From Paulinella micropora (Eukaryota; Cercozoa; Imbricatea; Euglyphida): 26,006 nucleotides of DNA. The DNA is taken from the NCBI GenBank assembly GCA_009731375.1, contig BJOX01000229.1, positions 171,725 to 197,730 of the forward strand, written 5' to 3'. Position numbers and translations under genes: made by a program. Shown here piece after piece: positions 18,449 to 25,865 of this stretch. Under the pieces are notes generated by a model that searched no databases, was not told the origin of the DNA, and saw only the letters and a program-made list of their open reading frames with translations. The stretch's first letter is position 1. Each line of letters starts with the position of its first letter.

Positions 18449-18816
18449 TCCGAAAAAATAAAATGTGAGTGCGGAGCAGAGGTATCAAGAGCGAACTTAT
18501 CAAGACATAAAAAAACACACCGACGGAAAACCCAAGTTATCCAAAAATAAAATAAGTTTATTTACTATACATAAATAAACTTAAGGGTCCATTTTGAAAA
18601 AATGAACTTATCTCGCAAACAGAAAAAATCGGAATATATCAAAGAAAGAAGAAAACAGAAATATACATGTGTCTGTGGTAAGACCATTGGAATATACAGC
18701 AAATACACACACGAAAAATCAGAGTTTCATAGAGATTTCTTCGCTGAGAGAGATGTGATTATGATAGGCGGTCATAAAGTTGAACGTATATGTCGCAGAC
18801 ATGATGACATAGAAAG
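18263..18816 (+). repeat. direct duplication of zinc-finger coding sequence
   Basis: 18263-18420 and 18659-18816 align without any indel at an offset of 396 bp. The first 86 bases (18263-18348 against 18659-18744) are identical, third codon positions included, and then identity falls abruptly before rising again at TGTCGCAGACATGATGACAT. The sharp edge suggests gene conversion or a recent partial duplication. Confidence 0.85.
18449..18550 (+). pseudogene. second zinc-finger module, in frame after a TAA
   Basis: In the same frame as the preceding gene and beginning immediately after its TAA, 33 codons encode CECGAEVSRANLSRHKKTH (C-x-C-x11-H-x3-H), a Lys/Arg tail and a TAA at 18548-18550. There is no ATG. 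It is either the former C terminus of the upstream protein cut off by a nonsense mutation, or a module expressed by readthrough. Similar small C-x-C/H-x3-H fingers are common in giant viruses and virophages. Confidence 0.55.
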
Positions 18817-18829
18817 ATATTATAGTTAA
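18602..18829 (+). CDS. 75-aa zinc-finger protein, paralogue of the preceding gene
   Basis: It starts at ATG 18602 after an A-rich leader and consists of a Lys-rich helix (NLSRKQKKSEYIKERRKQ), the finger YTCVCGK with C-x-C-x11-H-x5-H, and CRRHDDIERYYS. It lacks the N-terminal strand-helix domain and the second finger of the upstream copy. A nucleic-acid-binding role is inferred from the metal motif and strong positive charge. Confidence 0.7.
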   Translation: MNLSRKQKKSEYIKERRKQKYTCVCGKTIGIYSKYTHEKSEFHRDFFAERDVIMIGGHKVERICRRHDDIERYYS

Positions 18830-18883
18830 TTCAACTTATGAATTAATTTTATGTTAAAGAGTAAAATTATATTACTAATAATA

Positions 18884-18889
18884 TATACC
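18884..18889 (+). promoter_or_regulatory. TATACC motif abutting a start codon
   Basis: TATACC lies directly before ATG 18890. The same hexamer stands 0-1 nt before two other starts (22179 and 22493). It could be an initiator or late-promoter element giving a near-leaderless mRNA; the ACC part also fits a Kozak context. Confidence 0.4.
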
Positions 18890-19066
18890 ATGGGGAGACA
18901 CAAGAAATATCTCACACCTGAGGACAAACGAAAGGCTAACTCCGAAAAGGCTCTTGCATATTACAAGAGAAATAAGGACGAAATTAATCAAAAGAGGAAG
19001 GAGCAATTAAAAGAACGAAATAGAAAACTTAAGGAATACGAAGAAATGAAGGCGAGAGGAATATAA
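18890..19066 (+). CDS. 58-aa basic helical protein
   Basis: Start chosen at ATG 18890 rather than the upstream in-frame ATG 18851: the extra residues (MLKSKIILLIIYT) come from AT-rich leader, and 18890 has the TATACC motif and an A at -3. The protein opens GRHKKYLTPEDKRKANSEKA, then YYKRNKDEINQKRKEQL and a charged helix. The GR-x-KKYLT...YY-x-x-N-K pattern recurs in small basic proteins of algal and giant viruses whose function is unknown to me; DNA binding is inferred from charge. Confidence 0.65.
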   Translation: MGRHKKYLTPEDKRKANSEKALAYYKRNKDEINQKRKEQLKERNRKLKEYEEMKARGI

Positions 19067-19185
19067 AACAAAAAACAAAAAAACGAAAAAAATGAATTTC
19101 ATATTAAAGGTAAGACAATTTATATATATATATAAAGGTAAAACAATTTAATATTTTTCTAATATTTTATATCACCATTGATATA

Positions 19186-22098
19186 ATGCCACCACCTTTA
19201 CCACCCAGACCAACGAAAGAAAATGTAGAACTGGCAAAGACTAGAGCGAACTTAAGGGAAACTAAGACACAGGAAGCGAAGAAGCGAGAGGTTAAACTTA
19301 TTGAGTTAAGACCAGTGCGAAATAGAGCCTTAAATTCACTCACATACCGCTTTAAACAACTCGATATCAACTTCTATGATATGGATGAGATAGATTATAC
19401 AATAATGAGAGCGGTAAGAGATGTTAAAAGCAGAGGTATGACAGAGAATGCGAGTATCCACGTTAAGTTTGCTTATATTACTGATATTGATGACGAAAAG
19501 TTTTATAGATGGAAAACTTTCAATGCGGTAAGGATAAAGGACATTGAAAATTTATTTAATGCTATTTATCAATACAATGAGGAAAATTTAGAAGCCAGTG
19601 CTAATGGATACGACCGCTTCATTCAATTTATGAGGATTGAGTTTATTCAGGAAGACGGAGGCGGATGTAATCTTTCAGGACATGACAAGAAACATAAAAC
19701 AGATGAAGGAATTCATATTAATCCAAGGAGTAAGGATAATAATTGTTTCTTCTATGTTTTTAAGGATATATTAAATTTACCTGTGAAAGGTAAATCAAAA
19801 CTTAATAAAAAGGTTTGTAATGATATTAGAAGCGAATTTAACCTTGAAAATAATTCATATATTCCGCTTTCAATTGGATATGAGATCTTAAAAAAATATT
19901 GTATTGAAGGGAAATATTTTGAATTGACTGATGCGACAAGCAAACATACATTTAAAAATTATGAAGACCCTTTAATTACTGCTGATGTGCTTTGTTATCT
20001 CAAAGAAAATCATTATTTAGGGTTTATAACCAGAAACAAAAAGAAATGCCCCGATTGTTATAAAACATACTTTGTTAAACATACTTGTAATGAGGACAGA
20101 CAATCATATGTTGATGGGATGTTTAAAGATAAAAGAAGATTATTGACCAGATTTGTTGAAATGAAATATAACAATCAAGATGAGATTTTTCATTATGATT
20201 TAGAAACATATAGAAATGAGGCTGAAATCCATACCGCGTATATAGCAGGTTATACGATTGCGGATATCGGTTTTAAATATGTCGCTGGCGATGATTGTAT
20301 TTCAAAACTAATTGACATAATCTTTCAATATGCGGAGGAATTAAAAAAGAAGAAACCAAAGGCAACATTATATGTTAATGCTTTTAATGGAAGTAAATTT
20401 GACCATTACTTTCTTCAAAAAGAATTTATTAAAAGAAAAATAAAAGACACTCCGTTGATTAATAATGGTGCCATTATTTCAATGGAATATAAAAATATGA
20501 AATTTTGGGACTTGTCTAAGCACACAGAAGGAAGCCTTAAAAAGAACCTTGAAAGTTTGGGATGTAATGTTTTAAAAGGTGATTTTGACCATGAAAAAGC
20601 GAAACGATGGGAAGAAATAGGAGATGATATGAAAAAAGAATGTTTATTGTATTTAGAAAAAGATGTTATGGGATTAAAGGAACTATACGAAACACTAAAT
20701 AAGCCGATATACGAAGAACATAAAACAAATCTTTCTGAATTTATTTCTACTTCTTCTTTAACCTTTAATCTTTGGAAAAAGAAGATACGTAAAAAATATA
20801 GAATATATCTCCCAAAAGTAAATCAAGAAAGTGATTTCAGAAAGGCTGTATATGGTGCTAGAACTTACCCAAGCAAAAGGAGATTTATCTCAGAACAATA
20901 TCAAAAATACATAAATGGTGAAATTGGCTTTGATGAGGTTGTAGATTATCTTATTGATGCGGATGTTGTAAGTCTTTATCCAACGGCAATGCTTGAAAAT
21001 TATATGACGGGTGAAATAAATGAATGTGAAGGAGAAATGAAAGGGAAACTTGGAATATATAATGTTGATTACATTTCTCCAAAAAATCTATTACACCCAC
21101 GTGTGCCTTTTCGCGATAGTAAAGGTTGCTTAAAATGGGAGTTAAGGGATATGAAAGACCAATGGCTTACAAGCGTAGATATTGAAGATATGATTGAACT
21201 CGGCTACCAAGTCAAAATCAATCGTGGATATTACACAGAAGGAGCCGAACCAGTATTCAAAGAGTATATATCGGACTTATTCAAGAAAAAACAAAACTCA
21301 AAGAAAGGAACACCGCAGTATTTATTGGCGAAGTTATTTATGAATGCTTTATATGGAAAGACAATTCAAAGACCGATAAACTCAGTGAGTAAATATATTT
21401 CTAAAAATCACGAATACTGGAAATTCTGGGCTAAACACGTGATAACAGATATTGAGAAATTTGATGAGGCGAATGGTGAATTATGGCTTATCTCTGGAAC
21501 ACCGCGCGACGAACAAATAATAGAAGATAAAATTACAAAACCCACTCAATACGGGGCATTTATATTAGCATACAGCAGACGAATTATGTATAAATATATG
21601 ACGGAGGCTAATCCAGACAACAATCTAGAAAATGATTATTATTATACAGACACAGACAGCATTCAAGCACATGTAAAAACGATAGAAAAAATAAGAAGAT
21701 TTAGAGATAAATCAATCGGTGGAATGGATGACGACCTCGGAACTAATTGTAAGATAATAAGGGGTATATGGGTAGCACCAAAATTGTATATGTTAGAGTA
21801 TATAAAGAAGGATGACAAGAAAACACATTTCCACTTTAGAGGAAAAGGATTGGACTTGAAGAAATTAAATCCTGCTTCATATGAACTAATGGACAAGGGC
21901 GAAAGCCTGACAAACACAAGAGACTTCATAATGAAGAAGATACACACGAGCAGAAACAGCAAACAGCAACACATTGAACACTTTAGCATTCAACACCAAA
22001 AGAATGTTGTAAAAGTTGTAAATAAGACGAGATGGTGCGGACGAGATTTCTATACTGATAATGATAGCATTCCGCGAGGATACCATATAAGGACATAA
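19186..22098 (+). CDS. family B DNA polymerase, protein-primed type (DNA_pol_B_2)
   Basis: Replicates the viral genome. The 970 aa contain all exonuclease and polymerase motifs. Exo I is D338-x-E340 (YDLETY); Exo II has D406 (NGSKFDHYF); Exo III is Y489-x3-D493. Motif A is D593-VV-SLYP, motif B is K716-x3-N720-x2-YG, motif C is YTDTDS with D822 and D824, and KLY is at 866-868. The 230 residues between Exo II and motif A and those between A and B are of the size expected to hold the TPR insertions of protein-primed enzymes. A zinc-ribbon-like C288-x2-C291-x7-H-x-C301 precedes the exonuclease, as in PLV, Polinton and adintovirus-type polymerases. The first 280 residues include a DNNCFF motif around C187 that I do not assign. 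No frame damage, so it may be functional. Terminal-protein priming is inferred from family; no terminal protein is identified. Confidence 0.95.
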   Translation: MPPPLPPRPTKENVELAKTRANLRETKTQEAKKREVKLIELRPVRNRALNSLTYRFKQLDINFYDMDEIDYTIMRAVRDVKSRGMTENASIHVKFAYITDIDDEKFYRWKTFNAVRIKDIENLFNAIYQYNEENLEASANGYDRFIQFMRIEFIQEDGGGCNLSGHDKKHKTDEGIHINPRSKDNNCFFYVFKDILNLPVKGKSKLNKKVCNDIRSEFNLENNSYIPLSIGYEILKKYCIEGKYFELTDATSKHTFKNYEDPLITADVLCYLKENHYLGFITRNKKKCPDCYKTYFVKHTCNEDRQSYVDGMFKDKRRLLTRFVEMKYNNQDEIFHYDLETYRNEAEIHTAYIAGYTIADIGFKYVAGDDCISKLIDIIFQYAEELKKKKPKATLYVNAFNGSKFDHYFLQKEFIKRKIKDTPLINNGAIISMEYKNMKFWDLSKHTEGSLKKNLESLGCNVLKGDFDHEKAKRWEEIGDDMKKECLLYLEKDVMGLKELYETLNKPIYEEHKTNLSEFISTSSLTFNLWKKKIRKKYRIYLPKVNQESDFRKAVYGARTYPSKRRFISEQYQKYINGEIGFDEVVDYLIDADVVSLYPTAMLENYMTGEINECEGEMKGKLGIYNVDYISPKNLLHPRVPFRDSKGCLKWELRDMKDQWLTSVDIEDMIELGYQVKINRGYYTEGAEPVFKEYISDLFKKKQNSKKGTPQYLLAKLFMNALYGKTIQRPINSVSKYISKNHEYWKFWAKHVITDIEKFDEANGELWLISGTPRDEQIIEDKITKPTQYGAFILAYSRRIMYKYMTEANPDNNLENDYYYTDTDSIQAHVKTIEKIRRFRDKSIGGMDDDLGTNCKIIRGIWVAPKLYMLEYIKKDDKKTHFHFRGKGLDLKKLNPASYELMDKGESLTNTRDFIMKKIHTSRNSKQQHIEHFSIQHQKNVVKVVNKTRWCGRDFYTDNDSIPRGYHIRT

Positions 22099-22171
22099 AA
22101 GAATTAATTATTAAAAAAAAATAAAATAAAAAAAATTATTTTTTTCCATAAAAATTTTTTATCAGTCTATA

Positions 22172-22177
22172 TATACC
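22172..22177 (+). promoter_or_regulatory. TATACC motif before a start codon
   Basis: CTATATATACCAATG: TATACC with one A between it and ATG 22179. An A/T-only stretch with T8 and A9 runs lies upstream (22104-22160). Confidence 0.4.
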
Positions 22178-22178
22178 A

Positions 22179-22466
22179 ATGTCCGCCCTCACCAGACTAT
22201 GCGAGAAGTTTGAAAAACTCTCTATTGAAAATAAAAATGAAACATTTTCTCTTACCGATGTTAAAAAGATAATTACTGACGAAATCCAAATGATTGAAAA
22301 GGCACGGGCAGGCAAGCCAAAGGATACTTTTCCATTTGGTAAGTATAAAGGTAAAAAAATTCAAGATGTAGCAGTTATTGATAAGCCATACCTTGAATGG
22401 GTTATGAAACAGCCTTGGTTTGAGAAATTTACCGACATTAAGGCAGAAGTAAAAAAATATATTTAA
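22179..22466 (+). CDS. 95-aa protein with ExoX-C/DUF3820-like domain
   Basis: A short helical N terminus (LTRLCEKFEKLSIE) is followed by the module FPFGKYKGKKIQDVA...PYLEWVMKQPWF (about 51-82) and a Lys-rich end. FGKYKGK...D...YL-x-W-x3-Q is the signature of the small domain found at the C terminus of ExoX-type nucleases and standing alone as DUF3820 in phages and large DNA viruses. No nuclease catalytic domain is present. The role is unknown; binding of nucleic acid or a partner protein is plausible. The next gene, 26 bp on, is a paralogue. Confidence 0.65.
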   Translation: MSALTRLCEKFEKLSIENKNETFSLTDVKKIITDEIQMIEKARAGKPKDTFPFGKYKGKKIQDVAVIDKPYLEWVMKQPWFEKFTDIKAEVKKYI

Positions 22467-22486
22467 CAAAAAAATAATATTAATAG

Positions 22487-22492
22487 TATACC
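22487..22492 (+). promoter_or_regulatory. TATACC motif abutting a start codon
   Basis: AGTATACCATG: TATACC is immediately followed by ATG 22493, only 26 bp after the previous gene, so it also serves as the intergenic region. Confidence 0.4.
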
Positions 22493-22906
22493 ATGACCGA
22501 CCTGAGCACCAAGCAGGACTACTTGAATGAAATTGAAAAATGGAACATTGACAGCGAAGTTAAGAAACCCACTATTAAATGGACTAAACCCGACATTGTT
22601 TCTTTTTATGAGCAATATAAACCAAGAGATGATAATGTGAAAGTAGTTATTCCTTTAGAAAACGTGTTGGACGAAGAGCCGAGCACACCTTTTAAGGAGA
22701 CTGATTTAAAAGAGACTGGAATTACAGAGATTAAAATGAATGTCGGCGAAGAAATAGCACAAAGTGAAACCGATATTTTTCTTCAATATGGTAAGTATAA
22801 AAAAATGAAAATTGAAGATGTTGCTAAGATTGATAAACCATACCTTGAATATTTAATTCAACAACCTTATTTTAATAACAAAGATGCGGTAAAAAAATAT
22901 TTGTGA
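22493..22906 (+). CDS. 137-aa protein with ExoX-C/DUF3820-like domain
   Basis: The N-terminal 85 residues are a charged region (WNIDSEVKKPTIKWTKPD near 17-34). The C-terminal 40 residues repeat the neighbour's module as YGKYKKMKIEDVAKIDKPYL...QQPYF. IDKPYLE is identical in both proteins, supporting tandem duplication followed by addition or divergence of the N terminus. It has lost the Trp after YLE and the G of KYKGK. It ends at TGA 22904-22906, 37 bp from the stop of the convergent structural gene. Confidence 0.65.
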   Translation: MTDLSTKQDYLNEIEKWNIDSEVKKPTIKWTKPDIVSFYEQYKPRDDNVKVVIPLENVLDEEPSTPFKETDLKETGITEIKMNVGEEIAQSETDIFLQYGKYKKMKIEDVAKIDKPYLEYLIQQPYFNNKDAVKKYL

Positions 22907-22943
22907 TGATATTACATTGTCTTCCACTAAATTTTTTTTGGCT

Positions 22944-24179
22944 TTACCAATCCTCTATAAAATTAGCGATAATATTGACATTTCCACCATTATTAGTAGT
23001 AGAAACCGATTTCTGTGTAAAAGTTAATACATCACTTGGAGACAGATAAATATCATAATTTCTTAGATTGATTTGTTGAGTTGAATTAGCATTAACATAT
23101 ATTTTAAAAATAGTCGTTCCGTTGGCGATAGCAGTCGCTGTTGTGTCGGCATCAACTATTGAATATTTCGTATCTACATCCGCATACACTGCTCCAGTTA
23201 ATGTTCCATTAACCACCATTCTGACGACATTCGTTTTTGAGTCTTCATTACTAATGCTTATTAATGATGGATACACTAATGAATAATTGTCTAAGTTAGC
23301 ACCAGCACTATCATATTTAGCCTTATTTCTTATACTCAATATCGGTCTTTCTGTAGTGTGGGCTACTTCAGCACCCTCAATTGAATTCGTTATACTTGTA
23401 TTAATAGTATTCAACCCCTCAATGAATAAACTAGCACTCGCCGTTTTAAGAATTTGTATTCCAGTCTTTGCATCATTTCTCATGACTGCTGTAAATGGTA
23501 ATGTCGTATTTCCAAGGCTTACTTCATCATTCGAATTAGCATACTTAATCATATGAACTAGTTGAAATTCACCAGTCTCTGGATTTTCAATTGAAAACTT
23601 AATAGCACCAAACCCAAGATACTGAAATTGAATTTGAAATACATTTCCTACGCTCCATTCTAAGTCTGGCATAGCCGAAGTTCCATCGCACGGGTCATCC
23701 CAGTCTTTTTGGTCAATATATTCTACATCAGTTCTTTTACAATGTGCGATATTCATTCCTTCGTGATTTTTGTAAAAATAAAATCCATCGTTAAGGTCAT
23801 TTCCTATTCCAATAAATGAATAATATGCTTTTGTATCATCCGTCGTCCATAGAGCAGTAAAGCGAGCAAGTACACCCGTTCCAGTTCTATATTTTATTCT
23901 CCTTTTACTTACTAATTCAGCATCCGCCGTCGCATTTGCTTGAGTTTTCAATTCAGCCATATTATCCAAAAATGACACACTTGCTTTAGTTTCTGTTTTT
24001 GTCCATACCCTTGTATTAATGGTATATGGAAAGATTTCTTGTAATACTGGTGTTAATTGCGCAGTTGTTGTTTCGCCGAAGGCTGTCTTCATATTATCAA
24101 TGTGTCCATCATATCCTACTTTTAGGTTAATGAACTCTCCTTTAGGATTTTGTGCGACCAAATTTCTCTGGTGGGACAT
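22944..24179 (-). CDS. 411-aa beta-rich virion protein (minor capsid, penton or fibre candidate)
   Basis: The protein is beta-strand-rich and Asn/Thr-rich with no Cys cluster or transmembrane segment. The central region (about 95-240: KYRTGTGVLARFTALW, GIGNDLNDGFYFYKN, YIDQKDW, QIQFQYLGFGAIKF, HMIKYANSN) resembles, from memory, a jelly-roll or concanavalin-like module in structural proteins of phages and algal viruses. Placement beside the capsid gene on the same strand supports a virion role: in PLVs and virophages the neighbour is usually the penton. The start MSHQRN is the first ATG after the intergenic region. Whether this is penton or an attachment protein is not decided. Confidence 0.65.
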   Translation of the reverse strand: MSHQRNLVAQNPKGEFINLKVGYDGHIDNMKTAFGETTTAQLTPVLQEIFPYTINTRVWTKTETKASVSFLDNMAELKTQANATADAELVSKRRIKYRTGTGVLARFTALWTTDDTKAYYSFIGIGNDLNDGFYFYKNHEGMNIAHCKRTDVEYIDQKDWDDPCDGTSAMPDLEWSVGNVFQIQFQYLGFGAIKFSIENPETGEFQLVHMIKYANSNDEVSLGNTTLPFTAVMRNDAKTGIQILKTASASLFIEGLNTINTSITNSIEGAEVAHTTERPILSIRNKAKYDSAGANLDNYSLVYPSLISISNEDSKTNVVRMVVNGTLTGAVYADVDTKYSIVDADTTATAIANGTTIFKIYVNANSTQQINLRNYDIYLSPSDVLTFTQKSVSTTNNGGNVNIIANFIEDW

Positions 24180-24220
24180 TGTTGATTTTTTGTTTTCGAA
24201 GTAGTCAAAAACAAAGGTTC

Positions 24221-24227
24221 TATATTA
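24221..24227 (-). promoter_or_regulatory. AT-rich promoter-like element of the 411-aa gene
   Basis: On the minus strand TTTTTTGATAATATAGAACC lies about 42 bp before the start at 24179. It resembles the T-run plus TATA arrangement upstream of the capsid gene, suggesting shared late control. Confidence 0.3.
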
Positions 24228-24284
24228 TCAAAAAAATAAATTAACTATCAAAATTAATAATTACATATTACCTCACTGGCGGAG

Positions 24285-25775
24285 TTATGAAATAGTAATC
24301 ATATTTGCCTTAACCTGAACCTCTCGCTGAGTGATTGCCACGGTGTAGTGGTTAAGAGCAGTTCCCGCATTAGTGCCAATAAACTCCCATCGTCGCTCAG
24401 TATCAAGACTTAAACCGCTGATTTCATTTTGGTCTTTGCTCCATAGCGGGCGGGTATTATCCCAAGCATCAACCCAGAACCAGTTGTATTTATACACATC
24501 ATTATTCATCAAGGCCGAACCCTCAATCTTTGGCTTCAGGTACATATAGTCTTCTTCAGAGGCGCAGTCAATGTTAAACTCTTGCTGTCGTGCTCCGTCT
24601 AGAGTAGTGTATAAAGTAGCGATCTTTGCTGCTGTGCGATTATCATGGTCATAAGCAGTGTTCTTCCTTTCTTCGGTGTTAAAAACTGAGTGATAAATCT
24701 TCTTCAAACGGCGACCATGGCCTCTGTCAAATCGCATAATAATATTTTGGGTTGTGGTTGCTCCAATTGAATTCTTATAAACATAGGGATAATCGATATT
24801 GAAGTTCATACCTTCGGGGCTAGCAATCTTCTGTTGAATTGATTGAATGACATCAGGGTTTGTTTCAACAGCGAGAAACAAGTTAAGATTGGTAACATCA
24901 GCAGATACAGCCATAGGCAGTGTAGCATTTAGTGCGGCAAGATAAGCAGTGCTAATACAAGTAGCGGCACCATTCGTCACCGTATAACCGGTTCTGTCAG
25001 TAGCACTCCACACAATTCGCATAGTCAAAATCTCTGGAAACATAATAGTCTTATCAAGTGCGAAAATAGTATTAATAATCATACCCAAAGGAATTTTAAC
25101 ATTGATAGCGGTGGCGGCAGTTGCTCCACTTCCCACAAGATACTTCGCCTCGTTGTAATTAACATTTACGGCGGATAGTGCTCCCACTCCAGTCGTCAAA
25201 GCAGCATCATCGTGACGACGAGCAGAAATCACTGGCTCTCGCAATAGACCCTGAGTTGCGGCAGCAACATCGTTAGCAAGATCAGTCGCCGCACGAAAGG
25301 CCGTTCTAGTTGCTTCAATGGCACTAATGTTAATCAAGCCGTTAGCATTACACTTTTGTAGCATACATCCGTATCCACTAGCATCCCCGTGGTTAGGAAG
25401 GTCAAGGAAATCCTTCAAGTTCATTTCTGGTTTCCACAACATCTTAGTCACATGTCTAAGGTTGTTAACGTCGCACAGATAAACACCGCTACGGGTCTGA
25501 AGTTGAATTTGAGAAATTTGCGAAAGGCAGTCCATAAAAATTCTAGTATAAGTGTTGGCAACAAGAGGCGCTCTCATAGTATAAGTAAAACTCAAATAAG
25601 ACCGAGCGAGATTGAACGGGCGACTGATAAGGTCAAATGATCGTTCTTGTCCGCCAGCAGTGGTGACTTCAAATGAAGCGGAACCCTCACGTGGGGCGAG
25701 TTTATTCAAACGATACGAAGCACTGATGTAGTCAGTCTTACTGAAGTCTAATTCGCCTCCGTGTTGAGTTGGCAT
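24285..25775 (-). CDS. major capsid protein, PLV type
   Basis: The 496-aa protein has the length expected for PLV major capsid proteins and predicted mixed beta structure with long loops. Recognisable segments are RSFDLISRPFNLARSYLSF near 45-65, MNFNIDYPYVYKN near 324-336, TTLDGARQQEFNIDC near 394-408, then EEDYMYLKPKIEGSALMNN and YKYNWFWVDAWDN. The last three resemble conserved C-terminal blocks of PLV capsids: an LDG-x-R-x-Q-E-F-N motif, DY, and a Trp/Asp-rich strand. Double-jelly-roll architecture forming pseudo-hexameric capsomers is established for the family and inferred here. ATG 25775 is the first Met, followed by PTQHGGELDFSKTDYISASYR. No lesions. Confidence 0.88.
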   Translation of the reverse strand: MPTQHGGELDFSKTDYISASYRLNKLAPREGSASFEVTTAGGQERSFDLISRPFNLARSYLSFTYTMRAPLVANTYTRIFMDCLSQISQIQLQTRSGVYLCDVNNLRHVTKMLWKPEMNLKDFLDLPNHGDASGYGCMLQKCNANGLINISAIEATRTAFRAATDLANDVAAATQGLLREPVISARRHDDAALTTGVGALSAVNVNYNEAKYLVGSGATAATAINVKIPLGMIINTIFALDKTIMFPEILTMRIVWSATDRTGYTVTNGAATCISTAYLAALNATLPMAVSADVTNLNLFLAVETNPDVIQSIQQKIASPEGMNFNIDYPYVYKNSIGATTTQNIIMRFDRGHGRRLKKIYHSVFNTEERKNTAYDHDNRTAAKIATLYTTLDGARQQEFNIDCASEEDYMYLKPKIEGSALMNNDVYKYNWFWVDAWDNTRPLWSKDQNEISGLSLDTERRWEFIGTNAGTALNHYTVAITQREVQVKANMITIS

Positions 25776-25825
25776 TTTGTTTTTTTGTTTTTGGCAGTTG
25801 TGAAATTAACTAATTCACCAGAATA

Positions 25826-25833
25826 TATTTATA
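25826..25833 (-). promoter_or_regulatory. TATAAATA box upstream of the capsid gene
   Basis: TATAAATA (minus strand) is about 50 bp before the capsid ATG and directly follows a TTTTTTC run. The 90-bp intergenic region between the stop at 25866 and the capsid start holds no other feature. Confidence 0.45.
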
Positions 25834-25865
25834 GAAAAAAATAAATAATTCTAAAATTAATTAAA

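Noticed and set aside
23287-23556. Plus-strand 89-aa frame inside the 411-aa structural gene
   Set aside because: Antisense shadow of an intact minus-strand gene with viral context.
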